Source of the DNA: Chelydra serpentina
Lineage: Eukaryota; Chordata; Testudines; Chelydridae
Reading direction: 5' to 3'
DNA: 64,000 bases
Assembly (NCBI GenBank): GCA_037349315.1
Contig: JBAIAC010000576.1
Span: forward strand, 20,012 to 84,011
Under the pieces are notes generated by a model. The model did no database searches, was not told the DNA's origin, and worked only from the letters and a program-made list of their open reading frames with translations. Within the stretch, counting starts at the first letter, position 1. Each line of letters begins with the position of its first letter. A program made the translations under genes and the position numbers. Of the stretch, positions 9,017 to 21,022 are shown in pieces.

Positions 9017-11941
9017 CTGAAATTAAGAGCATAACCCTGAGCCAGAACATGGTAACCCTTTATTGCATGGTACAGTCAGACTGTTACATCCTTCCTGCAA
9101 AGAATGCCTCACAGGCAGCTCATTACTTGTGTTTGCCTGTTCTAACAGCAAACTCTGTAGGCTACAATATTTCCTACAGGTAGCATCTGATTGCAGACCG
9201 TGAAGTGACTGTTTCAGGGAAATTACCTGACTGACTATCCCAGAAGTATGAGGTATCGAAACCTGCCTGCAACTCCTCTTTGAGGGACTCATTAAGGGAT
9301 TGGTCCCCAGTGGGTTCACCTGGCTGCAGTGGGAAGCCTCTGAGAATCTTCTGGAAAAGATCAGGTGTCTTCCCTGCTCGCTAATCCCCAGTGTTCCCCT
9401 TCCAGACTGATGGATAGATCATGTACAAGAAGACGACTTTGTCCTTATTGGTAAATTTGTCTAACAGCACATCCATTAGTCTGAATCCTCTCGCCCTCCC
9501 CTCTTTCTAGACACATTATTAATTCCAACCCTCACATATATCTCCTGGGCGGGTGATGTTGCTCCTAAGGTTACATGGAGGGGAGCACTTGGCTGCCACA
9601 GCTGCTCATCACTGGGCTGCCTACTCCATAGTTTGTTATCCAGACAAATGGATCCCCTGGGAAGAAGAAGAAAAACGTAGCATGGATTAGTTCTCCAATG
9701 CTGTTACCTTTCTGAGAGCTTCGTCTTCTTCTCCGGTACATATAGAATCCAACGCCTACCACAGCCGTTACTGCCACGCCTACGATGGCAAAAATCCAAG
9801 CGTTGCTGCGGCCAGAGCTCTCCGCCTCAGTCTCGTTCTCCCTCATCAAGGCTGCGTTTGGAGAGGTTAAAAGTAAGCAGTTGAGGGCTCAGGATACAGA
9901 CTGTGATCAGATGCTGGACATATGGGATCATTTCGCAATGGGACTGGAAAGACGTTGAGAACTAGATCTCCTGCCAGTGTATAGTCATTCAGGCCTGGCC
10001 TACACTTCAAATTTAGTCAACGCAGCTTCGGCACGCAGGGGTGTGAAAATGCACAGCCCTGAGCACTGCCGTTACGCCGACCTCGGCCCCGTTGTAGATG
10101 ACGTGAGGCTGACGGAAGAATGAGTCCCTCAACCTGGCTACCGTAGCTCGGGGAGATGGAGCTCCTCCAGCGACAGAAAACCCCCCGCCATCGGCACAGC
10201 CTGCGTCTGCACTAGAGGGTTATTCTGAGCTCCAGCACCCTGGAGGTGCCTCCAGTCCCTGTAGCGTGGACGTGGGCTCAGATAGCAACAGGTGGGGAGT
10301 CTCCCGGGGAAGAGAGGACTCTATCACTCACTAGAATGAGCATGGAGTTCCTGACCCGCATGGGAGAGGGAATGGCTCCGTACGGTGTCAAAGTGTAAAA
10401 ACACCTCTTCTCCCAGCAAGCCAGCCTTGATTCCTGACAGCATCAGCTCAGCCCACCAAAGAGAAAAACGGAGTCCCAGGAGCTCCCTGCATCCTGGTTT
10501 TTCCTTCCAGACACAGCCTGCAAACCCCAAGGTGCTGTTTGCTGTGGGACCGAGGTTAAAGTTCCTGCCACAACCTCCCCCTGACACTTTTTAGACAAGC
10601 CACAGTTTGAGCCGGTGCCCAAATGAAACCCTTCCCTGCCTTGCTGTGTGCTGCAGGACAGCTACTACCTTCCACCCCAGAGGTGGCTGCATGTCTGCCG
10701 TGCTCTGTCTACCCCATGTATCAGGGAGGGTGCACCCCAGCGCTGGCCAAGACTGTTACCTGTAACTCTCTCACAGACACTCAAGGTCTGGTTAAAGGGG
10801 GCGTGGATCAGAGTGCAGCAGAAGGTGCTGTCCTCAGGGCCGGTCACCACCAGGCGGCTCTGCACCTCCAACACTCCCTCACTGCTCCGACGAAGTTCTG
10901 CCGGCTCCGACTGGGTCAGCTGGTTCCCGTTCCCATCGTGCCATGTTATTTCAGCCTTGGGATAGCCCCCGCTGGACTTGCACTGCAGGGTCATCTCGCC
11001 CTCCCCCCAGGAAAGGGCCCTGATCTGCGGGGGTTCGTATGGCGCTGAAAAGCAAGATCTCTGGTTAGCCTGTGTGGACCACTGAGGAGTCAAGAGAGCC
11101 CAGGGCCTCCAACTTGATGGAGCCCAATTCACTGCAGGGCTCTGCAGCAGTATCCTCCTGAGACCTCCGAGCGTTGCCTGTTGCTTGCATCGCATCCAGA
11201 CAGCAAAACGGACCCGCTCACCCCACCCGCTCCTGAGGAGCAGCCAATGGTGCCGTCCTTGCTATTAGGAGTCTTGTGGCCTCGGAGAACGGGTGACGGT
11301 GGCTCTTTCTGCAGAGGTCACGCTCCTCTCACAAATGCAGCCCGGAGCATCCTGCAGACCTAGCTAACCCCCCTCTAGTTTCGCTGTACTCGCTGGGCAG
11401 AGCATGGTCCGTTTACCTGATACATGGAGGATGATGCTCCCAATAACCACATCCTGGCTGTTCACTATGATGCACCTGTATTCCCCGCTGTCCGACGGCC
11501 GCACCTGGGTGAGGTTCAGGGAGGCCACCCCCTCGCTGAGCTCTTGGAGAAAGAGCTTCGTCCGACCCTTGAACTCCACCTCCTGGTCCTCCAGCCTGTC
11601 GGCCCCATCATAGTAGCTGTGCACCACGGAGCCCGCCTCGTCTCGGAAGACGTGCCAGTGGATGCGGAGTCTGTTCAGCACAAAGTCTGAGGACAGCTTG
11701 AATCTGCAGCTGAGGGTGACGTCCTCCCCCACTCTGGAGTGGATGTTTGATTTGTCACTCGGCTCTGGGAGAAGGAGAACGTGGTGTTATAGACTCCACA
11801 CACAGCCGTGGGTTTGGTTTTACTTCCCCGCCGGGAATCGCTCTGTCACATGCCACGGCCCCTTGGCCTCCTGGTTTGTAACTCACGTGATCCTGCAGTG
11901 ACACATCCCAGGAGCACAGGAAACCAGACCAATCGTAGCAT
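8602..11941 (-). CDS. HHLA2-like: B7-family membrane protein, HHLA2 (B7-H7)-like, IgV-IgC-TM with repeated small tail exons
   Basis: Exons on the minus strand, all joined in phase 1: signal peptide 11941-11887 (begins MLRLVWFPVLLG), IgV 11764-11417, IgC 11044-10760, TM 9851-9708, then tail exons 9319-9227 (93 bp) and three of 57 bp (9016-8960, 8836-8780, 8658-8602). Every junction has AG/GT consensus. The IgV has the paired cysteines (TLSCRF, EYRCII) and an HSYY-G-D-LE-Q stretch that I recognise from HHLA2. The IgC has QCKSSGGYPKAEITWHDG, typical of B7/butyrophilin C domains. The TM exon carries a hydrophobic segment followed by RRRRR. HHLA2 is a T/NK-cell co-regulatory ligand (known receptors TMIGD2 and KIR3DL3), but human HHLA2 is V-C-V; this copy is V-C. 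Butyrophilin or another B7 member is the alternative. The terminal exon with the stop was not resolved. A possible one starts after a TTACGCCTCCATAG acceptor near 8040, upstream of a poly(A) signal at 7782-7777. Exon 1 to the last 57-bp exon totals about 365 residues. Confidence 0.82.
9993..10278. mobile_element. hAT-type MITE, probable
   Basis: Begins CTGGCCTACACTTCAAA and ends with an imperfect inverse (GTGGACGTGGGCT). The interior has several GACGTNA-type blocks. This resembles the non-autonomous hAT elements common in turtle DNA. It lies in the intron between the IgC and TM exons of the first HHLA2-like gene. The terminal repeats are degenerate and I did not find a clean target duplication. 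Confidence 0.5.
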
Positions 11942-12089
11942 CTGTGGAGGAGGGCACGGGGTGCCCGGAGCCGTTGCTGAATTCCTAAAAGAGAGCGAGT
12001 CGGCTTATAGACACGTTAACCCTTACAGCACTGGGGACAAGAACTGGTCTGCTGCCCTCAGCCAATTACACTGGGCAACTGAAGCGGAG

Positions 12090-12235
12090 GAAATTCATAG
12101 AATCGTAGCAACGTAGGCCCAGAAGGGACCTCGATCGGTCGTATGGTCCCGCCCCCTGCACTGAGGCAGGACTAAGTATTATCTACAATACTTCTGTACA
12201 GGTCCTTCCATTCCCACTCTCCCCCAGACAAGCAC
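12090..12235 (-). mobile_element. CR1 LINE 3' end fragment
   Basis: Reads (reverse) as the conserved CR1 3' end: TTCATAGAATCGTAGCA tail and the CCCCCTGCACTGAGGCAGGACTAAG block. It is about 140 bp, 5'-truncated, just upstream of the first HHLA2-like gene. Confidence 0.8.
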
Positions 12236-12239
12236 CTTG

Positions 12240-14780
12240 CTTTTTAACCCTCACTGGCCCACCCAGCCCCAAGGCAAGACAGTTCCTCCTCTTTCCCCTT
12301 CCAGCATTTGAGAGCGAGCCGGGCTTTGGGAGAGGATGGAGGCAGGCATGGACCCAATTGCTCCACCCTAGTGAGATGCTGCCTCCCCGTCAATTCCCCT
12401 TTGCTTCCCGCCCATCTCCCCTCTTCAGCCTCCAGCTCATTTCCCAGCACCACCATTCCTGCCTGCTGGTGCACTTCTGACCCGCTGCCTTCGGGCCGCC
12501 TTGGCCCGTCTCGTCTCCTGGATGCAGCGCTGATTTCCACACACTCGGAGCCCAATGGCCTTAAAGAAACCCGTTTTGTTCTTTAATTTATGGGGATATT
12601 AGCCCATTTTTAGGTGCCAGGGCCAAAGTCTAAAGAAGACGGGAATATCCCCCTAACAGAGAAAGAGGGATGATTTCACAGGGCCAGATCCTGGGCTGTA
12701 ACTCGGCGTAGCTGCACTGATCTCCGTGGGGCTGTGCCAGGTTACACCAGCCGAAGAGCTGTCCACACTTGCTAGTTTGGGCTGCATTATCTGTGCCTCC
12801 AGAGGTCTCAACGCCATACAGCATTAGACAGTAAGCTAACATCCACAGTTTTTAATATAAAAGATTTTCTTCCCATTCACATTAGTTGTTATGGAGCACG
12901 GATACAGTGTATCATTACAATCCAACTTCTATTTTACTGTTATTAGATCATTTAAAAACAGCACAAAGATGCAGCTATCTGGTAAGTACGGAGCAAAGTG
13001 CTAAGGATAATTACTCTCCTTGTCTAGATAAGACGTTTTATGTCCTGCAGTTACGGTGTACTTTCAGCCACTGGTGCAGAGGAGAGGTCATTACTTACGA
13101 GAACAGCTAGTTAGCAGCTGTGGCAAATATTGCCTATAAAATTCACCAGCCTTCAAAACAGGATAATGATCAGTGGCTAAATACTGAGGAGGAATGTCTA
13201 GCAAGACGGGGACAAACAACCCTTAAATACAATTCACAGTTGACCATTTGTGACCACGCCTGTTACTGTTCAGGTTGCTCTGCTCAGTGGCTCTCAACCT
13301 TTCCAGACGACTGTCCCCCTTTCAGGAGTCTGATTTGTCTTGTCTACCCCCAAGTTTCACCTCACAACTACTACTTGCTTACAAAATCAGACATAAAAAT
13401 ACAAAAGCGTCACAGACACTGTTACCGACTCTCATTTTTACCATATCATTCTAAAAGAAATCAATTGGAATAGAAATATTGTATAGTACCCAGAGCAGTA
13501 TAAATAAGCCATTGTCTGTATGAAATTTTCGTTTGTACGGACTTCACTAGAGCTTGTTATGTCATCGGTTGTAAAACTAGGCCAATATGAAGATGAGCTG
13601 CTGTGCCCCCTGGAAGATCTCTGCTACCCCCAGGGTACACGTACCACTGGCTCAGCTCCCCTTTGCTATCATACTGTTTGATGGGGGATAGTGCAGCCTG
13701 CTTAGTTCCACAGACCTTGTGTCCCGCGGGGGGGAGCCCCCTGCTCTCCATTAGGATCACATGCTTAACTCTGGATCTTAACTAGGATCACACCCTTAAC
13801 TCTCCGTTCCAGACACTTCCAGCCCTGGAGCAGGAAGGGAATGGAGAGGAAATATGGCTACACCAGTGCGAGTCACAGGAGCCAGGCCCTGTATTGTGGC
13901 GATGCACACCACAAGGGGAGAGACGTCAGGCAGAGCAGGTAACATTAACACTGGCATTTCTGAACTCTGAATACTCAACCACCCAACCTTCCCACGTGTA
14001 CATGGGATTTCGGAACAGAGGAGAGGAGGGTTTATGTCAATAACACACGGGAAGTTACTGAACAGAGAGAAACAATAGAACCATCTTTGAGACTGAGCCA
14101 GCAAAGTAGCTCAACCCTGAAACTTTTCTCATCTTTAGGGTGACCATACGTCCCGCTTTGGCTGGGACAGTCCCTTTTTTAAGCCCTGTACCGGCCGTTC
14201 TGACTTATTTGACAAAAGTGGGCATTTCTCCCATTTGCTTTTGTCGACTTGATCAGTTGGGAAGAGCAAACGGGACAAATGGCTGACAGCCCTACGCAGG
14301 GGGCAGGCAGGCAGGGCTTGGGGGAGCAGCAACCCCAGCCTCACAGGGGGGGCAGGCAGGGCTCGGGTGAGTGGTTCGGGCCAGTCCCACCCAGGGGGTG
14401 AGAAGAGGGCTCAGGTCAGCCCCAGACAGTGTCCCATTTCCCATTTGGGAAATATGTTAACCCTACTCAACTTGAATTTCCATCTCCACATCTGTTCCAT
14501 GATCCAAAATATGAAACAAGTGACTTACCTACAGACTGCAGGGTCCTGGGGGGGTAGAGCAGCAGATCTAGTTCCAAAACATGGAGAGCTGCTTTGTATT
14601 CAAACCACTTTATTTCCTTACGCCCTTATAATTAATCATTGACAAAATGTAAAAGTGAAACTACCTTGTAACCTTTAGACTATAGGTATAAATCCTTTGC
14701 CTGCTGATCACTTTTTCATGTACACACTCACAAAAACATGCCAATTTCCCAGCATATATGTAACAAACTTTTGCTATATG
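12240..14780. other. No gene recognised
   Basis: AT-rich to mixed sequence with only short ORFs. I see no exon with family resemblance and no clear repeat structure beyond scattered low-complexity tracts. Confidence 0.4.
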
Positions 14781-14789
14781 AAAACTATA

Positions 14790-16030
14790 TTAATCATACA
14801 ATCATAGAATCATAGGAATGGAAGGGACCTCACGAGGTCATCTAGTCCAGCCCCCTGCACTCAGGGCAGGACTAAGTATTGTCTAGACCATCCCTGACAG
14901 GTGTGTGTCCAAACTGCTCTTAAAAATCCCCAATGACGGAGATTCCAGAACCTCCCTAGGCAATTTATTCCAGTGCTTAACCACCCTGACAGTTAGGAAG
15001 TTTTTCCTAATGTCCCAACTAAACCGCCCTTGCTGCAATTTAAGCCCATTGCTTCTTGTCCTGTCCTCAGAGATTAAGAAAAACAATTCTTCTTCCTCCT
15101 CCTAGTAACAACCATTTACATGCTTGAAAACTGTTATGTCCCCTCTCAGTCTTCTCTTCTCCAGACTAAACAAACCCAGTGTTTTCAATCTTCCCTCATA
15201 GGTCATGTTTTCTAGACCTTTCATCATTTTTGTCGCTCTTCTCTGGACTTTCTCCAATTTGTCCACATCTTTCCTGAAATGTAGAGCCCAGAACTGGACA
15301 CAATACTCCAGTTGAGGCCTAATCAGCGCAGCGTAGAGCGGAAGAATTACTTCTTGTGACTTGCTTACAACACTCCTGCCAGTACAATCCAGAATGATGT
15401 TCGCATTTTTTGCAACAGCGTTACACTGTTGACTCATATTTAGCTTGTGATCCACTATGACCCCCAGATCCTTTTCCGCAGTACTCCTTCCTAGGCCGTC
15501 ATTTCCCATTGTGTGTGTGTGTGCAACTGACTGTTCCTTCCTAAGTGGAGTACTTTGCATTTGTCCTTATTGAATTTCATCCTATTTACTTCAGACCATT
15601 TCTCCAGTTTGTCCAGATCATTTTGAATTTTAATCCTATCCTCCAAAGCACTCGCAACCCCTCCCAGCTTGACATCATCCGCAAACGTTATAAGTGTGCT
15701 CTCTATGCCATTATCTAAATCATTGATGAAGATATTGAACAGAACCAGACCCAGAACTGACCCCTGCGGGACCCCACTCGTTATGCCCTTCCAGCTTGAC
15801 TGTGAATCACTGATAACTACTTTATGGGAATGATTTTCCCACCAGTTATGCACCCACCTTATTGTAGCTCCATCTAGGTTGCATTTCCCTACTTTGTTTA
15901 TGAGAAGGTCATGAGAGACAGTATCAAAAGCCTTACTAAAGTCAAGATATATCACATCTACCGCTTCCCCCTATCCACAAGGCTTGTTGCTCTGTCAAAG
16001 AAAGCTATCAGGTTGGTTTGACAGGATTTG
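14790..16030 (-). mobile_element. CR1 LINE, reverse-transcriptase C-terminal part and 3' end
   Basis: On the minus strand the reading frames carry CR1 RT motifs: YLDFSKAFDTVSH, SGVPQGSVLG and the FADD catalytic motif (as ITFADDVKLGG), then the LEYCVQFW and KVQRRATK region and the HWNKLPREV segment. It ends with the CR1 3' terminus (GATTCTATGATTG-type). Frames are broken in several places, so it is inactive. It is the downstream part of a longer element whose upstream pieces lie at 16.2-17.0 and 18.9-19.5 kb. Confidence 0.9.
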
Positions 16031-16034
16031 TACT

Positions 16035-16190
16035 GTGCTTGGTTGACAATAAACCTGACCTGGTGCCTTCGTACCTTAACAGATCTTGTGATCGTTGGGC
16101 AGTTCGCTCGAGGTCTGCTGTGCTGGTTGTCTGCGCAGAGCTGGGGTGGGACACAGAGAGAACACACATGCAGCCAAACATCTGATGACA
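16035..16190 (+). mobile_element. Truncated LTR fragment inserted in the CR1 LINE
   Basis: Matches the last ~190 bp of the solo LTR at 27194-27952 (shared blocks AATAAACCTG, GTGCCTTCGTACCTTA, TCTGCGCAGAGCTGGGG, ACACGCATGCAGCC). Only the R/U5-like end is present. It separates two CR1 pieces, so it inserted into, or recombined with, the older LINE. Confidence 0.7.
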
Positions 16191-16199
16191 TGTCCAATT

Positions 16200-16995
16200 G
16201 CTACTAACCTATTTGGTGAAAACTGAAACAAAAATGTCATTTTTCCCACATTTTCTGTTATTGCTTTTCCCCCCTCATTGAGTAATGGGCCTACCCTGTC
16301 CTTGGTCTTCCTCTTGCTTCTAATGTATTTATAGTGTTTTCTTGGTACCCTTTATGTCTCTAGCTAGTTTAATCTTGTTTTGTGCCTTGGCCTTTCTAAT
16401 TTTGTCCCTACATACTTGTGTTATTTGTTTATATTCATCCTTTATAATGTGACTGAGTTTCCACTTTTTGTAGGACTTTTTTAAAATTTTTAGATCATTG
16501 AAGATCTCCTGGTTAAGCCAGGGTGGTCTCTTACCATACTTCCTAGCTTTTCTATGCAGTGGGATAGTTTGCTCTTGCGCCCTTAATAATGTCTCTTTGA
16601 AAAACTGCCAATTGTCTTCAATTGTTTTTCCCCTTAGACTTGCTTCCCATGGGATCTTACCTACCAACTCCCTGAATTTGCTAAAGTCTGCCTTCTTGAA
16701 ATCCATTGTCTTTATTGTGCTGTTCTCCCTCCTACCATTCCTTAGAATCATGAACTCTACCATTTCATGATCACTTTCACCCAAGCTGCCTTCCACCTTC
16801 AAATTCTCAACCAGTTCCTCCCTATTTGTCAAAATGAAACCTAGAACAGCCTCTCCCCCGGTAGCTTTCTCCATCTTCTGAAATAAAAAATTGTCTCCAA
16901 TACATTCCAAGAACTTGTTGGATAATCTGTGCCCTGCAGTTGTTACCCCGAGGGGAGTAAGGTAACGCTTCAGAGAGAAAATACTCGAGAAATGG
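16200..16995 (-). mobile_element. CR1 LINE, segment between endonuclease and RT
   Basis: The minus-strand frame has the CR1 linker region: [39 protein letters not shown] and [11 protein letters not shown]. It is continuous in order with the RT fragment below it and the endonuclease fragment above it. Confidence 0.85.
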
Positions 16996-17370
16996 TAGGG
17001 GGGGGCAAGATAAAAAGGAAAGCCCCTTTTCTCAGAAGAGCAGACTCGGCTCCCTTCCGTATCTGTCACCGGTGGATTTAGCTCACAATAAGGGTGTGAT
17101 GTAATAAAAATGAAGAAAAGACAAGGTAATATGGTGCAAACAAAAGCAAGTGTATGAAGGGTAAAGGTACAGAAAACTGGGAAGAATAGGGGGAGAAACA
17201 CAAAACTTAGCCATACAGTGATTCAGTGACTGGCTTTAGGAGCTTGAAGCTCAGACCCACAAAACCTCCCGTGGCGTTCAGAAAACAATACACCAAACCC
17301 CAATACAGAACCCTCTCCTATGATTTCAGGCGCAGTGGACACAGCACACAGGCGCGTGGCCCAGGACCTT

Positions 17371-18448
17371 TGTGATGTTATGAGTATAATATAATATCCC
17401 ATTGAAAGGTGACAGGGCCAGAAAGGGTTAATGAACTCACAGACTGACCCATGGCCGAACTGTAAAGACTGGTTAGGAAGAGATGTAAAGGAACAGAGCT
17501 TTGAAATGCAGCCGGCATTGTTAGAGAGAGAAGAGTAGATGTTTGCTCAGCTCTTGTGATGTAAGCAAACAAGTCTGTTTCTATGGCTATAGCTTTGATT
17601 CAAAGATCAAAAAAAGAGTATTAACATTTAGGAAGATATTTGAGTGAAATAGTATTATTGTCTATGTCTCTTTGAAGATTGTGATAACCTGTGTCTGAAC
17701 TGTGTAATGGATAAATTATCCTGTGCTAATTGCCATGATGTTTGGAAGGACAGTTCAGCCTATTGTTTTTTCAGGCAAAATGGCTGCTGGAAATGTATAA
17801 GAACCCTGGGACATGATCCTTCTTCATCTCAGATCTGCTTTGGGTTTCAAGAAGGGGAAACCCTGAGCCATAAGGATTGAGATCCCCAGTCACTGACTGG
17901 AGTCACCCTGAATATGGACATTAGACTATAACCGATGGACTATTTCTAAAAGGACTTTTGGCAACTACAAGCTCATCTCTGCTATGTACCTGAACCTCGA
18001 GAATTGAATTCAAGTCTGTCTGTATCTTGATCTTTTAACCAACACTCTCTCTCTTTTCTTTTTTAATACATTTTAGTTTAGTTCATAAGAATTGACTGGA
18101 AGCGTGTATTTGGGGTAAGATCTAAGTTATTATTTGACCTGGATTTGGGGCTGATCCTTTGGGATTGGAAGAACCTTTTCTTATATATGATGAATTAAGA
18201 TTTTCAGTAATCACCATCATATCTGACAGTGTGTGTCTGGATGGAGGCCTGAGGTTGGGTACTTTAAGGGAACTGTGTTGTTTGGACTTCTTAGTAACCA
18301 GTGAGGTGCTGTAGAAGCTGTTTTGTGCTGGTTGGTGAATCTAATTATTGGAATATCCACCAGCGTTTGGGGCTTGTTTGCCCCGTTCTGTTTGCAGTTC
18401 ACCCTGATTGAGTGACCTGAGCAGGCTCCCATGGGCAGCACCGTCACA
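17371..18448 (+). mobile_element. Solo LTR (1,078 bp) with 5-bp target duplication
   Basis: Starts TGTGATGTTATGAG and ends GCACCGTCACA (TG...CA), flanked by ACCTT at 17366-17370 and 18449-18453. No internal retroviral genes are present, so this is an LTR left by recombination. Its 3' part is distantly similar to the LTR at 53163-54235 (GGGTAAGATCT, TTTGACCTGG, GGGGCTGATC blocks). It interrupts the CR1 LINE. Confidence 0.8.
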
Positions 18449-18899
18449 ACCTTCCACTCTCCGGCTGATTTAGAGCCGTCGAGGAGACCCCCTGGGGAGT
18501 CCAGACGACTGTTGGATCTCGTCGCTGGCGGGGAGACCCTCTGGGATGATGGACACCAGGTAAGCAGGATGTCCGGCCTCTCCGTCCTCAGCCTCGCCGC
18601 GGGATAGGTGGTACTTCTTCTCTCTAGCTCTGGAGCGTTGGGAAGACCCGAGCGCCGGGCAGGCGCCGAGCAAGATCGTGTCTAGCCTTTTTGGCGGGAA
18701 AAGTGCTGAGGGGATGGAATGTTGGGGCCGGCTCTGGCGGGAAAAGCCGGTTCTGTCCGGTTTGAGCCGGGGGAATCCAGTGTCTTAACTGTACACAAGT
18801 CAGCTTCCAAAGATGGAGTCCAGGGGTCACAGTTCACATACTCCATATTAGAGTCTATTAAAGCCAGTGATTCACTTAACATTACCTCAGAAATACATT

Positions 18900-19485
18900 A
18901 TTAAAACAACTAATGGAACATATTAACAGTACTGATGTTCCTTACTTATTTATACCTAACACAGTGTTATTTTCCCAACAGATGTCTGAGTGGTTGAAGT
19001 CCCTCATCACCACAAAGTCCTGTCCTTTGCATGATTTTGTTAATTGTTTAAAAAAAACATCATCCATCTCTTCTTCCTGGTTAGGTGGGCTGTAGTAGAC
19101 CCCCTACCATGACATCACCCTTGTTTTTTACCCCTTTTATCCTTATCCAGAGACTTTCAACAAGTCTGTCTCCTATTTCCATCTCAATCCCAGTCCAAGC
19201 GTATACATTTCTATGTAAGGCAACAACACCTCCTCCCTTTTCCCCCTGCCTGTCCGTCCTGAGCAAGCTGTATCCTTCTATACCAATATTCCAGTCATGC
19301 GTATTATCCCACCGGGTCTCCATGATGCCAACTATGTCATAGTTGTGTTTATTTACTAGCATTTTGAGTTCTTTCTGCTTATTCCCCATACTTCTCACAT
19401 TAGTATACAGACATCTAAGATACTGATTTGATTTCCCCCCTATATTCTCTCTTGTCTCTCCCTTATCCCTGCTATAACGGCCCAT
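18900..19485 (-). mobile_element. CR1 LINE, endonuclease domain fragment
   Basis: The minus-strand frame begins in the CR1 endonuclease: LYTNVRSMGNKQKEL, DIVGIMETRWD (catalytic Glu region) and GVVALHRN. A frameshift near 19080 is followed by more CR1 sequence (PPNQEEE, then a DFN motif in a different frame). It is likely the 5' part of the same element as 14790-16995, separated by solo LTR insertion. Confidence 0.85.
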
Positions 19486-20039
19486 GGTCCCCCCAGATTC
19501 TGACCCTTCTCCCAGGTCTCCGTGTTTTGGACTTACCTGTGGCCTTTTGCAACACTAATTTTGCAAAGTAAGTTAAGAGATACAAAAGTTAACAGTGTTG
19601 TCTGTGCACTTTGAGCTCTGTCGCCCTGTGTTTATGCACAGTTATGCTACAACTTTTAACTATACAGTAGCATAAAGTTTCTTAAATAATACAGAAGTAA
19701 TGATACAATGTTTTTTCCTGCAACCTTAGATGGTCCACTCCAATGAGCACTTGAAGACAACCAAACCTTTGTTCTGGATGTCTTCGCTGTACAGGCAGAT
19801 GGTGACTCATGCATTAACCTTGACATCTTGTGGTTGCCCCAGCTGATTTTTGGCTTGTCTCGTGCAGGTGTGAGCGCAGTGGATTTGACTGTTGCTGTGA
19901 GACTGGATAGGGGTGATGTTACAATCACACATCACTGCGGTCAGATCTCCCCGCTCCAGGCTAATGTCAGGGCTGGTTGGTTGCTGGGGAATTGGTGACT
20001 TTTTGTATGTTAACATATATGGTAGCATCTGTGACAAAG

Positions 20040-21022
20040 TGGGGGGGTTTCTTGTTGTTTTCACTGGTTTGCACAATGGACAGAGGTGGGGCTTGAGGCT
20101 GGTGATATCAGATGCCCAGCTGGAAGCAGGGGGGCTCGGGACTGGAGGGGGGGCAGGCAGAGCCCACCTGGATGCAGGAGAGACTTAGACGTGCTGAGCG
20201 AGGCCAGGCCTGAGGCCCTGAGAGTGTCCAGTACTGGGTTCAACGCTCAATAATCCCTCCTGTGTTACGCTGGCTGAGAGTCGCTCGGGGCTAGAGAACA
20301 GGGGGCTTTGTTCCCTCTGGGGGTGGAGGCCCTGGGGGCACAGAGTGCGTGGACTCCCCGAGGGGCCCACGGCAAGAGACAGGCGTGCTAAGGCTCAGAG
20401 AGGTGCGGCTCCAGGAGGTGGAGGGGCTGGACCCCCGAGAAGGGCTGTCACACTGAAGGGGCTGTTGGTGTCATTAAGCATACCCCAGGCGGGCCCCAGT
20501 GAACTACAGCACTAAATTCAGCCATAGTAAGAATGGAATCTGAAACAAGCGGTGTTAGCAGTTGCTTACCCTGCTTAAACCGTGTGAATCAACTGGAAGG
20601 CAAAAAAAAACAAACCAAAAAAAAACGAAATAGCAGTTTGACCAGAGCTGCTAACAAGCTGTACTAATTGGTGCAAAGATGACTTCATTGCTTGAATGTA
20701 ATCGCTATGCTTAATGTAAGCTTTGTAATTGTCGTGGGAAGAGGGAGAGCGGGGTGTGGGGGGAATTCAGCTTCAGTAAAGCTATAAAGAGAAACTGCTT
20801 TTTGCTGGTGTGCATGATTTGAGACTTGTCTCCGTGCACCGCTTTGAGATCTCAAATAAAACTTTGTTTGCTTCTCCACCCTGGTGTATTCATTGGAGCG
20901 AAGCACACCGGGCAGCAAACCAACTCTTGTTTGCCTCGGGCCCTTTGGTGCCAGCAACAGAGCTTCCCCCATGGACCGCATGGGGCCAAGAGTGGGCACG
21001 ACCTGGGAGTCCGTGACAGCAT
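20040..21022 (-). mobile_element. LTR-like repeat (family D), interrupted by a nested LTR
   Basis: Reading in reverse from 21022: TGTCACGGACTCCCAGGTCG, CCCTCTTGGCCCC-like and GCGGTCCATGGGGG. The same family then resumes at about 20462 (GACAGCCCTTCTCGGGGGTCC, CCTCCACCTCCTGGAGCCGC) and runs down to 20040. Two other copies lie on the plus strand at 37355 and 51380. The break coincides exactly with the nested LTR at 20463-20959. Confidence 0.7.
20463..20959 (+). mobile_element. Nested solo LTR (497 bp)
   Basis: Bounded by TGTTGGTG and CCAGCAACA, an inverted terminal pair. It contains a TATA-like CTATAAAG, an AATAAAACTTTG poly(A) signal and a U5-like end. It splits the family-D repeat into two pieces. 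I could not confirm a clean target duplication. Confidence 0.7.

Noticed and set aside
14883..17201. ORFs with reverse-transcriptase similarity as host genes
   Set aside because: They are CR1 LINE fragments with broken frames and LTR interruptions.
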